Part shown: positions 9,402 through 18,400 of the stretch, in pieces
Layout of the letters: each line of letters starts with the position of its first letter
How positions within the stretch are numbered: the first letter of the stretch is position 1
Assembly (NCBI RefSeq): GCF_943737005.1
Contig: NZ_CALSFU010000019.1
Location: 26,918 to 90,917, forward strand
Origin: Achromobacter sp. Marseille-Q4962
GTDB lineage: Bacteria; Pseudomonadota; Gammaproteobacteria; Burkholderiales; Burkholderiaceae_B
Reading direction: 5' to 3'
Length of the DNA stretch: 64,000 nucleotides
Notes under the pieces: model-generated
What the model saw: only the letters and a program-made list of their open reading frames with translations
Told to the model about the DNA's origin: nothing
The model's database searches: none
Made by a program: the position numbers and the translations under genes

Positions 9402-10186
9402 ACGCCGCCGTTTCCTCCGCGCCCGCCCTGCAGGCCAGCGGCCTGGTGCGCCGCTTCGGCGCGCTGGTGGCCACCGACCATGTCTCGCTCACGCTGAACC
9501 CGGGCGAGATCCATGCGCTCATCGGCCCCAACGGCGCGGGCAAGTCCACGCTCATCCACCTGCTGTCGGGCACCCTGGCGGCCGACGAGGGCCGGCTGAT
9601 GCTGGGCGGGCGGGACATCACCGCTCTGAACGCCCACCAGCGGGTGGCGGCGGGCCTGTCGCGTTCGTTCCAGATCACCCATATCTTCAAGCAGTCCAGC
9701 GTGCTGGACAACCTGGCGCTGGCGGTGCAGGCGCATTCGGGCAGCAGCTTCCGCTTCTGGAGGCCGCGCGCGGCCGACACCGCGCTGTACGACCAGGCGC
9801 GCGAGCTGGCGCGCGAATGCGCCATCGACCCGGCCCTGCTGGGCAGGCCGGCGGGCACCCTGCCGCACGGCGAGCAGCGCAAGGTGGAGTTCGCGCTGGC
9901 GCAGGCGGCCCGGCCCAGCGTGCTGCTGCTGGACGAGCCCATGGCGGGCATGGGGCCGGACGAAACCCTGCGCCTGACCGAACTCATCGAAACCCAGCGC
10001 GGCCAGGCCGCCATGCTGCTGGTGGAACACGATATGCAGGCCGTGTTCCGGCTCGCCGACCGGATCTCGGTGCTGGTGTACGGGCGCGTCATCGCGACCG
10101 GCACGCCGGACGAGATCCGCGCCAATCCCGAAGTGCGGCAGGCCTACCTGGGCGATGACGAAACCGACGCCAAGGAGACCGCCTGA
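9398..10186 (+). CDS. ABC importer ATPase, LivG type
   Basis: The 262-residue nucleotide-binding subunit has Walker A GPNGAGKST (about residue 47), a signature region LPHGEQRKVEFALA in place of the usual LSGGQ (normal for LivG), Walker B VLLLDEPMAGM and an H-loop VEHDM. It energises the importer with the LivF-like partner. Its stop shares one base with the start codon of the next gene. Confidence 0.93.
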   Translation: MNAAVSSAPALQASGLVRRFGALVATDHVSLTLNPGEIHALIGPNGAGKSTLIHLLSGTLAADEGRLMLGGRDITALNAHQRVAAGLSRSFQITHIFKQSSVLDNLALAVQAHSGSSFRFWRPRAADTALYDQARELARECAIDPALLGRPAGTLPHGEQRKVEFALAQAARPSVLLLDEPMAGMGPDETLRLTELIETQRGQAAMLLVEHDMQAVFRLADRISVLVYGRVIATGTPDEIRANPEVRQAYLGDDETDAKETA

Positions 10187-10890
10187 TGCTGGCCATTGAA
10201 TCGGTGCAAAGCGGCTACGGCGCCAGCCAGGTGCTGTTCGGCGTGAGCCTGGAGATCGGCGCCGGGCAGGTGGTGACGCTGCTGGGGCGCAACGGCATGG
10301 GCAAGACCACGCTGCTGCGCACGCTGTTCGGCCAGTTGCCGCTGCGCGGCGGCAGGATGCGCTTTGCCGGCCAGGACATCGGCGGCTGGAGCCCGGACCG
10401 CATCGCGCGCCTGGGCATGGCCATCGTGCCCGAGGGGCGGCAGTGCTTTCCCAACCTCACGGTGCGCGAACACCTGACGGCGTTCGCCGACCGCCGCAAC
10501 CCCGACATCGGGCGGCCCTGGACGCCCGAACGCGTATTCGAGCTTTTTCCCCGCCTGGCCGAGCGCGCCCGCAACATGGGCAACCAGTTGTCGGGCGGAG
10601 AACAGCAGATGCTCGCCATCGGCCGGGCGCTGGTCACCAACCCGAGATTGCTGATCCTGGACGAGGCCACCGAGGGCCTGGCGCCGCGCATCCGGGAAGA
10701 AATATGGAACTGCCTGGCGCGCCTGCGCGAGGCGGGACAAACCATTCTTGTCATCGACAAATATGTGGAAAGATTGCTCCGGCTGGCCGACCGGCACGTC
10801 ATCCTGGAGCGCGGCAAGGTGGTGTGGGCGGGCGATTCGGCCGCCCTGGACGCCGACCGGGGCTTGTGGGAACGGTATCTGGGGGTGTAG
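10186..10890 (+). CDS. ABC importer ATPase, LivF type
   Basis: The 234-residue second ATPase has Walker A GRNGMGKTT, signature LSGGEQQMLAIGRAL, Walker B LLILDEATEGLAP and the LivF-typical ending in which the H-loop His is replaced (VIDKYVERLL). That last variation is common in this subfamily. It closes the five-gene importer operon that starts at 6251. Confidence 0.93.
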   Translation: MLAIESVQSGYGASQVLFGVSLEIGAGQVVTLLGRNGMGKTTLLRTLFGQLPLRGGRMRFAGQDIGGWSPDRIARLGMAIVPEGRQCFPNLTVREHLTAFADRRNPDIGRPWTPERVFELFPRLAERARNMGNQLSGGEQQMLAIGRALVTNPRLLILDEATEGLAPRIREEIWNCLARLREAGQTILVIDKYVERLLRLADRHVILERGKVVWAGDSAALDADRGLWERYLGV

Positions 10891-11276
10891 CGGGAAAGCC
10901 GCAGAATGCGCGCCCGTCCGGACCGCACGGAGAAACAAAGAGAAATAAATTGAAATATATGTTGCGTCTTCGCAATGAAAGCGGGCCGTCCGCGGGGCGC
11001 TCGTATACACCTGTTTCAATTCCCTTGACTGTTCTCTACACTTAGCGCGCCGGACGTGCCGCGCGGGCGCGCCGGCACTCCGTGCCTTGCCTGGCACGCG
11101 GCGGGCGGTGCGCGTGGGCGCACGGCAGGCGGCCGGTCCAGACCGGCCCCCGCGCCCGGCCGGTCCAGCGTGCCTGTGCAAGGCTGCGCGCGCGCCCTGA
11201 TTTGATTTATGCAGCCGGTCCGTACCCGGTTTTCGGGACGGGCCGATGTCTTGATTGGCGGTTGGGAAGACTTCGC
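10891..11276. promoter_or_regulatory. Intergenic region ahead of the sia-type operon
   Basis: These 386 bases separate the importer operon from the phosphatase gene. An AT-rich stretch (10930-11045) probably holds the promoter: TTTCAA (11014-11019) and TACACT (11037-11042) are 17 bases apart, a weak sigma-70 match. A hairpin GGCCGGTC/GACCGGCC lies at 11131-11148, and GGCCGGTCCAG recurs at 11158. No convincing gene is seen; an upstream in-frame ATG at 11082 would add an Arg-rich segment of non-coding character. Confidence 0.4.
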
Positions 11277-13262
11277 ATGGCGAAATGGGGTTTGCGCAGG
11301 AAATCGTTGCTGGCGTTATTGCTGGCGTGCCTGGTCGCGCTGGCGCCGGCCGTGATCATCGGCTGGCAAGTGCTCGACGGCGTGCGCGAGCACTTCGGGC
11401 GCGCATTTGCCGACAACTTCACTCAACTCAACCGGCAGCGCATCCTGGCGCCGATTTCGCGCGAGCTGGCGCTGTCGCAGCGCCTGGCCGACAGCGAAGT
11501 CACGCGGCGCTGGCTGCGCAACGAGAGCGACCCGGCCGCCCGCGAGCTCTTTTTCGTCGAAGCCGACGGCTACCGGCGCGATCTGCTGAGCCACGCCTAT
11601 TTCATCGCCAGCGCCGCCACCGGCAACTATTACTTCAACGACGACCAGCCCCTGTCCGAGGCGCCGCGCTATACGCTCAGCCCCACGGCGCCGGACGATG
11701 GCTGGTTCTACAACACCATCAAGTCGTCCGCGCCGTACAACATCAACGTCAATCCCGATCTCAAGCTCAAGACCACGCGGGTCTGGATCAACGTGCAGGT
11801 CCGCGACCGCGGCAAGGTGCTGGGGCTGACGGGCGGCGGCCTGGACGTGGGCGGGTTCCTGCGCGAGTTCGTCAATAGCGGCCAGCCGGGAGTAACGCCC
11901 GTCATCGTCGACGAAAACGGCGCGATCCAGGCGTATTCCGACGCGTCCCTCATTGCCTACAATTCGGGCGCGGGCGGCGCGAGCGACGCCAACACCGTGT
12001 TCCGGCTGGTGGACGACGGGCCGGGGCGCGACGCGCTGCGCTCGGCCATGCGGGCGGCGAAGGCCGATCCGCAGTCGGTGCAGAGCGGCTGGGCGGACGT
12101 CAAGGGCGTGAAGCAGCTCGTTTCCGTGGCCTATATGCCGGAATTGCACTGGCACGTGCTGACGCTGGTGGACCTGGGGGCGGCGCGCGTGCTGGACACG
12201 CGCTGGCTGTGGCCCGCCGCCGCCGGGCTGGTGCTGCTGTTCGCGGCGCTGCTGCTGTGTTTCGGCTATGCGGTCGAACGCCTCATGCTGCGGCCGCTGC
12301 GCCGCCTGCAGCAATCGGCCCGGGCCATCGCCAACGGCAGCTACGACGTGCGCCTGCCGCCGGGCGGGCAGGACGAGATCGGCGATCTGAGCCGCGCCTT
12401 CGGCATCATGGCCGACAAGGTGCGCCAGCACACGGCCGAGCTCGAAACCAAGGTGCGCGAACGCACCTCCGAGCTCGAGAGCGCCAACCGCGCCATGGCG
12501 GCCGCGCACAAGAAGATCGGCGATTCCATTGACTATGCCAGCCTGATCCAGCGCGCCATCCTGCCCGACCGCCAGTTGACGCAGTCGCTGGGCGCGCACC
12601 ATTTCGTGCTGTGGAAGCCGCGCGACGTGGTGGGCGGCGATTTCTACGTGTTCCATTCCGACGGCGCCAATTGCCTGCTGGGCATCATGGACTGCGCCGG
12701 CCACGGCGTGCCGGGCGCGCTCATGACCATGCTGGCGCGCGCGGCCATCGACCTGGCGGTTTCCGAGGCCGGGCCGCGCGATCCGGCCGGCGTGCTGGCC
12801 CGCACCGACAACGCCATCCGCGCCATGCTCGCCGACGCGCAGCTGCCGCGCGCGCTGGCGACGAATACCGATGCGGGGCTGGTATATATTGACCGCCAGG
12901 CCGGCAGGCTGCTGTACGCAGGGGCGAAGATCAGCCTGTACGCAAGCAATGGCCACGACCTGCGCGAAATCCCCGGCGGCAGGCGCGCGTTGGGCGACAA
13001 GCGGGCCGGCGAGTACCGGAATATCGAACTGCCCATGGAGCCGGGCTGGACCTATTACCTGGCGACCGACGGCTTCCTGGACCAGGCGGGCGGCGAGCAT
13101 GGCTTCGGCTTCGGCAACACGCGGTTCGCCGAAATGCTCAAACGGCATGCCGGGCGGCCGTTAACCGAGCAGGCGGCCGCGTTCACGCAGGCGCTGGCCG
13201 AGTACCAGGGCGGCCAGCCCCAGCGCGACGACATTACCCTGCTGTCTTTCCGATTCGAATAA
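11277..13262 (+). CDS. siaA: SiaA-like membrane PP2C-family phosphatase with Cache and HAMP domains
   Basis: The 661-residue protein has a transmembrane helix (about 12-33), a periplasmic dCache-type sensor domain (about 50-305), a second helix (about 308-335), HAMP (about 335-390), a short coiled coil and a C-terminal SpoIIE/PP2C phosphatase (about 430-660). The metal-binding motifs DVVGGDFYVF and MDCAGHGVPGALMTM and the final DDITLL are intact. Length and order match Pseudomonas aeruginosa SiaA, which dephosphorylates SiaC. The next three genes match SiaB, SiaC and SiaD, so the same partner switch controlling c-di-GMP is expected. The input signal is unknown. Confidence 0.88.
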   Translation: MAKWGLRRKSLLALLLACLVALAPAVIIGWQVLDGVREHFGRAFADNFTQLNRQRILAPISRELALSQRLADSEVTRRWLRNESDPAARELFFVEADGYRRDLLSHAYFIASAATGNYYFNDDQPLSEAPRYTLSPTAPDDGWFYNTIKSSAPYNINVNPDLKLKTTRVWINVQVRDRGKVLGLTGGGLDVGGFLREFVNSGQPGVTPVIVDENGAIQAYSDASLIAYNSGAGGASDANTVFRLVDDGPGRDALRSAMRAAKADPQSVQSGWADVKGVKQLVSVAYMPELHWHVLTLVDLGAARVLDTRWLWPAAAGLVLLFAALLLCFGYAVERLMLRPLRRLQQSARAIANGSYDVRLPPGGQDEIGDLSRAFGIMADKVRQHTAELETKVRERTSELESANRAMAAAHKKIGDSIDYASLIQRAILPDRQLTQSLGAHHFVLWKPRDVVGGDFYVFHSDGANCLLGIMDCAGHGVPGALMTMLARAAIDLAVSEAGPRDPAGVLARTDNAIRAMLADAQLPRALATNTDAGLVYIDRQAGRLLYAGAKISLYASNGHDLREIPGGRRALGDKRAGEYRNIELPMEPGWTYYLATDGFLDQAGGEHGFGFGNTRFAEMLKRHAGRPLTEQAAAFTQALAEYQGGQPQRDDITLLSFRFE

Positions 13263-13286
13263 ACGTTATCAAGGCGGTAACCCCCC

Positions 13287-13826
13287 ATGAATGCCTCCGA
13301 TCTCTACGCATTGGGCGAACGGTTCACCCAGAGCCGCACCCTGCTGTGCTTCAACGGGCCGATTTCCCGCAGCCTGATCGAGGAGATCGGCAACGCGCTG
13401 AAGAACTACCTGACCGCCGAGCACGTGCGCCCGGCCGAGGCCATGGACGTGTTCTCGGTCTACATCGAGATGATCCAGAACATCCGCCAGTACGCGGCCC
13501 TGCGCGGCCAGGTCGACGCCGCCGCCACGGTGGTGATCGGCCGCAACGAGGACAGCCGCTACGTGGTGTCGGCCGGCAACCTGGTGCGCCTCGAGGACGG
13601 GCACCAGCTCGTGGCGCGCATCCGCGAGCTGGCCGCGCTCGACAAGCCCGCCCTGAAGGCGGAATACAAGGCCCAGTTGCACAAGCCCCGGGCGCAGGGC
13701 GTGGCCTCGGGCGCGGGCCTGGGCCTGATCGACATCCAGCGGCGCGCCGGCGCGCCGCTGGAGGCCAGCCTGAAGCCGGTCGAGGCGCAGGGCCTGGCCT
13801 TCTTCAGCCTGAGCGCGGTCATCTGA
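13287..13826 (+). CDS. siaB: SiaB-like protein kinase
   Basis: The 179-residue protein matches the SiaB (DUF6272) family, a divergent GHKL-type kinase that phosphorylates SiaC. The N-box-like helix EMIQNIRQY and a glycine-rich GVASGAGLGLIDIQRRAG segment fit an ATP-binding fold. It follows the phosphatase by 24 bases. Kinase and phosphatase would set the phosphorylation state of SiaC. Assignment rests on sequence type plus the conserved four-gene order. Confidence 0.85.
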   Translation: MNASDLYALGERFTQSRTLLCFNGPISRSLIEEIGNALKNYLTAEHVRPAEAMDVFSVYIEMIQNIRQYAALRGQVDAAATVVIGRNEDSRYVVSAGNLVRLEDGHQLVARIRELAALDKPALKAEYKAQLHKPRAQGVASGAGLGLIDIQRRAGAPLEASLKPVEAQGLAFFSLSAVI

Positions 13827-13943
13827 ATGGCGATGGCGCGCATGTCACCGTTTCCTGAATCAGCAAACCCGCAACGGCCCCTGGCGGCCGCGGGCGGCGG
13901 CGCGCGCGCCGTGCCGCCCGCGCGGGCGTTATCGGAGTCATTG

Positions 13944-14321
13944 ATGAACGACCTGAACATACCGGGCACCCAGTCCACGCCCGCCATTTCGACCGACGCC
14001 GCGACCGGCGTGCTGGCGATGCGCGGCGATTCCTATCCCGAAAATTCCTTCGAGCTGTTCGGCCCCGTGATCGAGTGGGTGGAATCGTACCTGGCGACGT
14101 CCGCGGCGCCGCTGCGCCTGGAGCTGGAACTGCTCTACCTGAACACCAGCAGCATCAAGTCCATGATGGATATCTTCGACCTGCTGGAAGCCGCCCACGG
14201 CAAGGGCCGCGAGGTGGGCGTGATCTGGTACTACGACATGCGCAACGAACGCGTGGGCGAGCTGGCCGAGGAGTTCAAGGAAGACTGCACCTTCCCCTTC
14301 TCGGTCGTCGGGCGGCAATGA
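13944..14321 (+). CDS. siaC: SiaC-like regulatory phosphoprotein
   Basis: This 125-residue STAS-like protein (DUF1987/SiaC family) starts at MNDLNIPGT. Thr68 lies in LLYLNTSSIKS, which corresponds in position and context to the Thr68 of P. aeruginosa SiaC that SiaB phosphorylates and SiaA dephosphorylates. Unphosphorylated SiaC activates the diguanylate cyclase SiaD. The stop overlaps the siaD start (ATGA), consistent with coupled synthesis of a complex. An in-frame upstream start at 13827, immediately after the siaB stop, is possible but would add 39 low-complexity residues. Confidence 0.87.
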   Translation: MNDLNIPGTQSTPAISTDAATGVLAMRGDSYPENSFELFGPVIEWVESYLATSAAPLRLELELLYLNTSSIKSMMDIFDLLEAAHGKGREVGVIWYYDMRNERVGELAEEFKEDCTFPFSVVGRQ

Positions 14322-15115
14322 AAACCGGCTCCTCCGAACTGGACCAGCGCATCGCGGCGCTGCTCGCCGATCCGGCGCATTTCGGCCATCCGCTGCGCGA
14401 TGCGCTGGAATCGCTGTGGCGGCACAACGCCGAGCAGATGACGCGCATCGAGCGCGTGACCCAGCTTTCGGACGCCTTCCAGAGCATGGCCCACGAGCGC
14501 GAGCTGGGCCTGTGCGAACGCTTCGACCGGCAGCTGCGCCGGCTCGCGCGCATTGCGCGCATCTCCGATCACTACCAGAGCATGATGCGCGACCTCAACG
14601 CCGCGCTGCAGGAAACATCCAGCCGCGATCCGCTGACCGGCCTGTATAACCGCCGTGCGCTCATGGATATGATCAAGCAGGAAGTCACGCGGGCGGGCCG
14701 CAGCGGCCAGTCTTTCGTGGTCGCCATGCTGGACGTGGACCATTTCAAGTCCGTGAACGATCGCTACGGCCACGAGTCGGGCGACCGTGTCCTGGTGGAG
14801 CTGGCCGGCGTGCTGGGCGCCAGCCTGCGCGAGTACGACCTGTGCGGGCGATGGGGCGGCGAAGAGTTCCTGGTGCTGCTGCCCAACACTCCGCCCGAGG
14901 CCGCGCAGGGCGTCATGGACCGCCTGGTGGCGGCCGTGCGCGGCCTGGCGGTCGAGGTGAACGGCGACGTGCTGCGGCTGACCGTCAGCATCGGCATGGC
15001 GTCGCACCAGCTCGGGGAAACCTTTTCGGAAACGCTCAGCCGGGCGGATCAGGCGCTCTACCTGGCCAAGCAGGACGGGCGCGACCGCGTCGCGCTCGGG
15101 TTTCCCCGGCCCTGA
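14318..15115 (+). CDS. siaD: SiaD-like diguanylate cyclase
   Basis: The 265-residue cytoplasmic protein has an N-terminal helical region (about 1-95), which in SiaD binds SiaC, and a C-terminal GGDEF domain. The active site reads RWGGEEFLVLLP (GGEEF is functional). A product-inhibition I-site RxxD (REYD) lies five residues before it. The start DPLTGLYNRRALM is typical. It should make c-di-GMP from GTP when activated by the unphosphorylated SiaC-like protein. Confidence 0.92.
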   Translation: MKTGSSELDQRIAALLADPAHFGHPLRDALESLWRHNAEQMTRIERVTQLSDAFQSMAHERELGLCERFDRQLRRLARIARISDHYQSMMRDLNAALQETSSRDPLTGLYNRRALMDMIKQEVTRAGRSGQSFVVAMLDVDHFKSVNDRYGHESGDRVLVELAGVLGASLREYDLCGRWGGEEFLVLLPNTPPEAAQGVMDRLVAAVRGLAVEVNGDVLRLTVSIGMASHQLGETFSETLSRADQALYLAKQDGRDRVALGFPRP

Positions 15116-17731
15116 ATGAAACCGGAACCGCAGTCTTCCGGCATGGAGCCCTGTATGCTTGATTCTCATCTCGGCGTTTCGAGCGCGTCCCCGCCAGGGG
15201 ATATGTGGCATGTGGGCAATTATCTGGCGTCGATGGACCGGGCACTGCTGCTGTTCGACTTCGACCCCGCCGGTCACGTGTTGCACGCGAACGCCAATTT
15301 CCTCGCCGCGGTGGGCTATTCCCGCGACGAAATCACCGCCATGCGCCACGACATGCTGTGCGACAGCATGGACGAGGGGCAGGGCTGCGCCAGCAGCGAG
15401 CAGGTCTGGGCGCGGCTGCGCCGCGGCGGCCATTTTTCGGGCACCTGCCGCTATCGCCGCGCCGACGGCGAATTCCTCTGGATCGAGGCCACCTATCTGC
15501 CCATCGCCGATGCCGCCGGCGAAGTGCGGCGCATCACCGTCATCTCGCGCAAGTCCATCGCCGATGCCGAGCGCCTGGAAGAAATCCGCCTGCTGATGCT
15601 GGGCATCAACGAAACCGGCAACGCGGTGGCCGTGTCCGGCGCCGACGGCCGCATCGTGTACGTGAATGACGGCTTCCAGCGCATGCTGGGGTTTTCGCGC
15701 GCGGATGCGCTGGACCAGGAACTGGGCGAGCTGCTGGCCGGCGGCCGGCCGGACGGCGGCACCCGCGAAGAGCTGGACCGCCGCATCGCCTGCCGCGACG
15801 GTTTCCACAAGGACGTGCTGGTCTACGACCGCGGGGGCAAGCCTCTGTGGGTCTCGGTCATGGCCAACTCCGTGTTCGACGAGCGCGGCACGCTGGTCAA
15901 CATCGTGGACGTGCTCACCGACATCACGCCCACCAAGGTGCACGAAGTGCTGCAGCGCCGCGTGCTGCAGGCCATGGTGAACGAAGCCTCCGTGACCGAG
16001 GTGATGAACATGGTCTGCCGCGAGGTGGAGCGGCTGGCGCCCGAAGTGCTGGCCACCGTGCTGCGCGTGGACGAAAGCGGGCGGCTGCGGACGCTGGCCT
16101 CGCCCTCCATGCCCGCGGCCTACGCCGAGGCGCTGGACGGCCTGCCCATCGGCCCGCAGGCCGGCTCCTGCGGCACGGCGGCCTTCCTGGGCCGGCCCGT
16201 CATCGTGCCCGACATCGCCACCGACCCGCTGTGGCGCGACTACCGGCACCTGCCGCTGCCCGCGGACATCAAGGCCTGCTGGTCCTCGCCCATCAAGTCC
16301 AGCGACGGGCGCGTTATCGGCACCTTCGGCTTCTATTTCCGCGAACGCCGCCTGCCCGACGACTTCCATCATCGCCTGGTGGATGTCTGCGTCTATCTAT
16401 GCGCGCTGGCGCTGGAGCGCGAAGAGGCCCGCGCCCGCATCCGGCAGCTCGCCTTCTACGACGAGCTCACCGGCCTGCCCAACCGCAACCTGCTGCTGGC
16501 CCAGGCCGAGCAGGCCATCGCGCGGGCCGAGCCCGACCGCAAGCGCGTGGCCGTGCTGTTCCTGGACCTGGACCGCTTCAAGCAGGTCAACGACACGCTG
16601 GGCCACCCCATCGGCGACGCCCTGCTGCGCGAAGTGGCCCTGCGCCTGCGCAAACTGGCGCGCGCCACCGACATCGTGGGCCGCCTCTCGGGCGACGAAT
16701 TCGTCATGCTCATGCCGGATTTCGAGCACGGCCGGCTGACCGCCGCCGCCGAGCACATCCTCGTGGCGCTGGCCCAGCCGCTGGGCGTCGGCGGCATCAC
16801 GCTCAACCCCTCGGTGAGCATCGGCATCAGCGTCTTTCCGGAAAACGGGCGCGACATGGACACGCTGCTGCGCCACGCCGACATGGCCATGTACCAGGCC
16901 AAGACGGCGGGCCGCAACCGCATTTCCTTTTTCAGCGCCGAGATGAACCGCCAGGCGCAGGAACGGCTGGCGCTGGAGGCCGCCCTGCGCGACGCGCTGG
17001 AAGCCAAGGCGCTGCGCCTGCACTACCAGCCGCAGGTGGGCCTGAAGAACGGCAGCCTGTACGGCGTGGAGGCGCTGGCCCGCTGGCGCCACCCCACGCT
17101 GGGCGACATCTCCCCGGCGCGCTTCGTGCCGCTGGCGGAGGAGTGCGGCCTGATCGGCGACCTGGCCCACTGGGCGCTGCGGGAAGCCTGCTCCCAGCTC
17201 GCGGCGTGGCGCGGCCGGGGTCTGCGCGTGCCGTCGGTGTCGGTCAACCTGTCGGCCACCAACTTCCACAACCTCAACCTGCCCCGCCTGATCGCGGACA
17301 ATCTCGCCGAATTCGGCCTGGCCCCGGGCGATCTCATGCTCGAGATCACCGAAGGCGTGGTGCTGGACGCCACCGCCGGCACGCTGCGCACCATCGCGGA
17401 GCTGCACCGGCTGGGCGTGCGCCTGTCCATGGACGATTTCGGCACCGGCTATTCCAGCCTGGGCCACCTGCGCCGGCTCATCGTGGACGAGCTCAAACTC
17501 GACCGCAGCTTCGTGCAGGGGCTGGAGAGCGACGACGCGGCGCGCGCGCTCACCAGCGCCGTCATCCGCATCGGCGAAAGCCTCAGCCTGCCGGTGGTGG
17601 CCGAAGGGGTGGAAAACGAGGAGCAGCGCCGTTTTCTCATCGAGCAGGGCTGCGCCGCGGGACAGGGCTTCCTGTTCTCGCCGCCGCTGCCGGCCGAAGA
17701 GCTGGAAGCCTGGCTGCGCGAGCGGGGGTAG
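15116..17731 (+). CDS. PAS-PAS-GAF-GGDEF-EAL c-di-GMP turnover protein
   Basis: The 871-residue protein starts directly after the siaD stop. Domains in order: PAS (about 30-145), PAS (about 150-280), GAF (about 290-440), GGDEF (about 445-605) and EAL (about 615-865). The cyclase site reads SGDEF rather than GGDEF but keeps an I-site RATD five residues before it, so it may be a regulatory rather than catalytic domain. The EAL site is intact (YGVEALARWRHP and DDFGTGYSSL), so phosphodiesterase activity is likely. No membrane helix is seen. Being fifth in the sia operon, it may oppose SiaD. A later start at residue 10 is possible. Confidence 0.9.
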   Translation: MKPEPQSSGMEPCMLDSHLGVSSASPPGDMWHVGNYLASMDRALLLFDFDPAGHVLHANANFLAAVGYSRDEITAMRHDMLCDSMDEGQGCASSEQVWARLRRGGHFSGTCRYRRADGEFLWIEATYLPIADAAGEVRRITVISRKSIADAERLEEIRLLMLGINETGNAVAVSGADGRIVYVNDGFQRMLGFSRADALDQELGELLAGGRPDGGTREELDRRIACRDGFHKDVLVYDRGGKPLWVSVMANSVFDERGTLVNIVDVLTDITPTKVHEVLQRRVLQAMVNEASVTEVMNMVCREVERLAPEVLATVLRVDESGRLRTLASPSMPAAYAEALDGLPIGPQAGSCGTAAFLGRPVIVPDIATDPLWRDYRHLPLPADIKACWSSPIKSSDGRVIGTFGFYFRERRLPDDFHHRLVDVCVYLCALALEREEARARIRQLAFYDELTGLPNRNLLLAQAEQAIARAEPDRKRVAVLFLDLDRFKQVNDTLGHPIGDALLREVALRLRKLARATDIVGRLSGDEFVMLMPDFEHGRLTAAAEHILVALAQPLGVGGITLNPSVSIGISVFPENGRDMDTLLRHADMAMYQAKTAGRNRISFFSAEMNRQAQERLALEAALRDALEAKALRLHYQPQVGLKNGSLYGVEALARWRHPTLGDISPARFVPLAEECGLIGDLAHWALREACSQLAAWRGRGLRVPSVSVNLSATNFHNLNLPRLIADNLAEFGLAPGDLMLEITEGVVLDATAGTLRTIAELHRLGVRLSMDDFGTGYSSLGHLRRLIVDELKLDRSFVQGLESDDAARALTSAVIRIGESLSLPVVAEGVENEEQRRFLIEQGCAAGQGFLFSPPLPAEELEAWLRERG

Positions 17732-17737
17732 GCATCC

Positions 17738-17763
17738 GCCTTCCGGGCGCGCGCCCGGAAGGC
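17738..17763 (+). terminator. Perfect 26-bp GC palindrome, probable terminator hairpin
   Basis: GCCTTCCGGGCGC is followed at once by its exact reverse complement, six bases after the stop of the EAL gene. The stem can fold with a small loop taken from the centre. No T run follows, so it may act as a processing barrier or an imperfect terminator. Confidence 0.5.
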
Positions 17764-17875
17764 GCGCCGGGCGGGCGCGGCGCCGCTGCACAGCGCGGCG
17801 CCGCCGGGCCTCGTACACTGCGCAAACATCCATTGAGAAAAATCACAGTGTCCATTGCATCGCTCGGATAGGCTC

Positions 17876-18343
17876 ATGCGAAATACGAAAGGCAAGTCCG
17901 CCTCCAACGAAGACGACTATTTGTTCTCCGACCAGATCGGCCACCTGCTCCGGCGCGCCTACCAGCGGCATACCGCGCTTTTCCAGCAGTACATTCCCGA
18001 CTCCCAGCTCACCGCGGCGCAGTTCGTGGTGCTCTGCTCCGTGCGCGACAACGAGGGAAGTTCCCTGGCCGACATCGTCAAGGCCACGGTGATAGACCAG
18101 GCCACCATACGCGGCGTAGTGGACCGGCTCAAGCAGCGCAAGCTGGTCCAGGTCGATCACGATCCGTTCGACCGCCGCAAGCTGGTCGTCAACCTCACGC
18201 CCGTCGGGCGCGGGCTGGTGGAGCAGATGGAGCCGTTCGCCAAGCAGATCACGGAAAGCACTTATGGCAAGCTCAATCCGGCCGAGCGCGTGGCGCTCGA
18301 TTTCCTCTTGAAGAAGATGCTGGAGAGCGACGAGACGGAATGA
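17876..18343 (+). CDS. bpsR: NicR/BpsR-type MarR repressor of nicotinate catabolism
   Basis: This 155-residue MarR-family protein starts at MRNTKGKSAS. The DNA-binding core is LTAAQFVVLCSVRDNEG, the recognition helix VIDQATIRGVVDRLKQRKL and the wing DPFDRRKLVVNLTP. It heads a complete nicotinate-degradation region. In Bordetella the regulator in this setting (BpsR) represses nic genes and exopolysaccharide genes, and in Pseudomonas NicR responds to 6-hydroxynicotinate. The same role is inferred here from sequence type and location. It is convergent with the MFS gene, and separated from it by a strong hairpin. Confidence 0.85.
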   Translation: MRNTKGKSASNEDDYLFSDQIGHLLRRAYQRHTALFQQYIPDSQLTAAQFVVLCSVRDNEGSSLADIVKATVIDQATIRGVVDRLKQRKLVQVDHDPFDRRKLVVNLTPVGRGLVEQMEPFAKQITESTYGKLNPAERVALDFLLKKMLESDETE

Positions 18344-18355
18344 GCGGCCGGTGGG

Positions 18356-18387
18356 CCGGGAGCCGCGCCCGGGGGCGCGGCTCCCGG
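18356..18387. terminator. Bidirectional 15-bp stem hairpin between convergent genes
   Basis: CCGGGAGCCGCGCCC and its exact reverse complement are separated by two G residues. It sits midway between the stops of the regulator and of the MFS transporter, so it likely ends both transcripts. There is no T run on either side. Confidence 0.6.
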
Positions 18388-18400
18388 TTGCCGGCGCCGT

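Noticed and set aside
11082..11276. Longer start for the SiaA-like phosphatase
   Set aside because: The added 65 residues are Arg/Gly/Pro-rich and would place a charged tail before the first membrane helix; ATG 11277 gives the family's usual N-terminus and length.
13827..13943. Earlier start for the SiaC-like protein directly after the siaB stop
   Set aside because: It would add 39 Ala/Arg/Pro-rich residues, and Thr68 would no longer match the known SiaC numbering.
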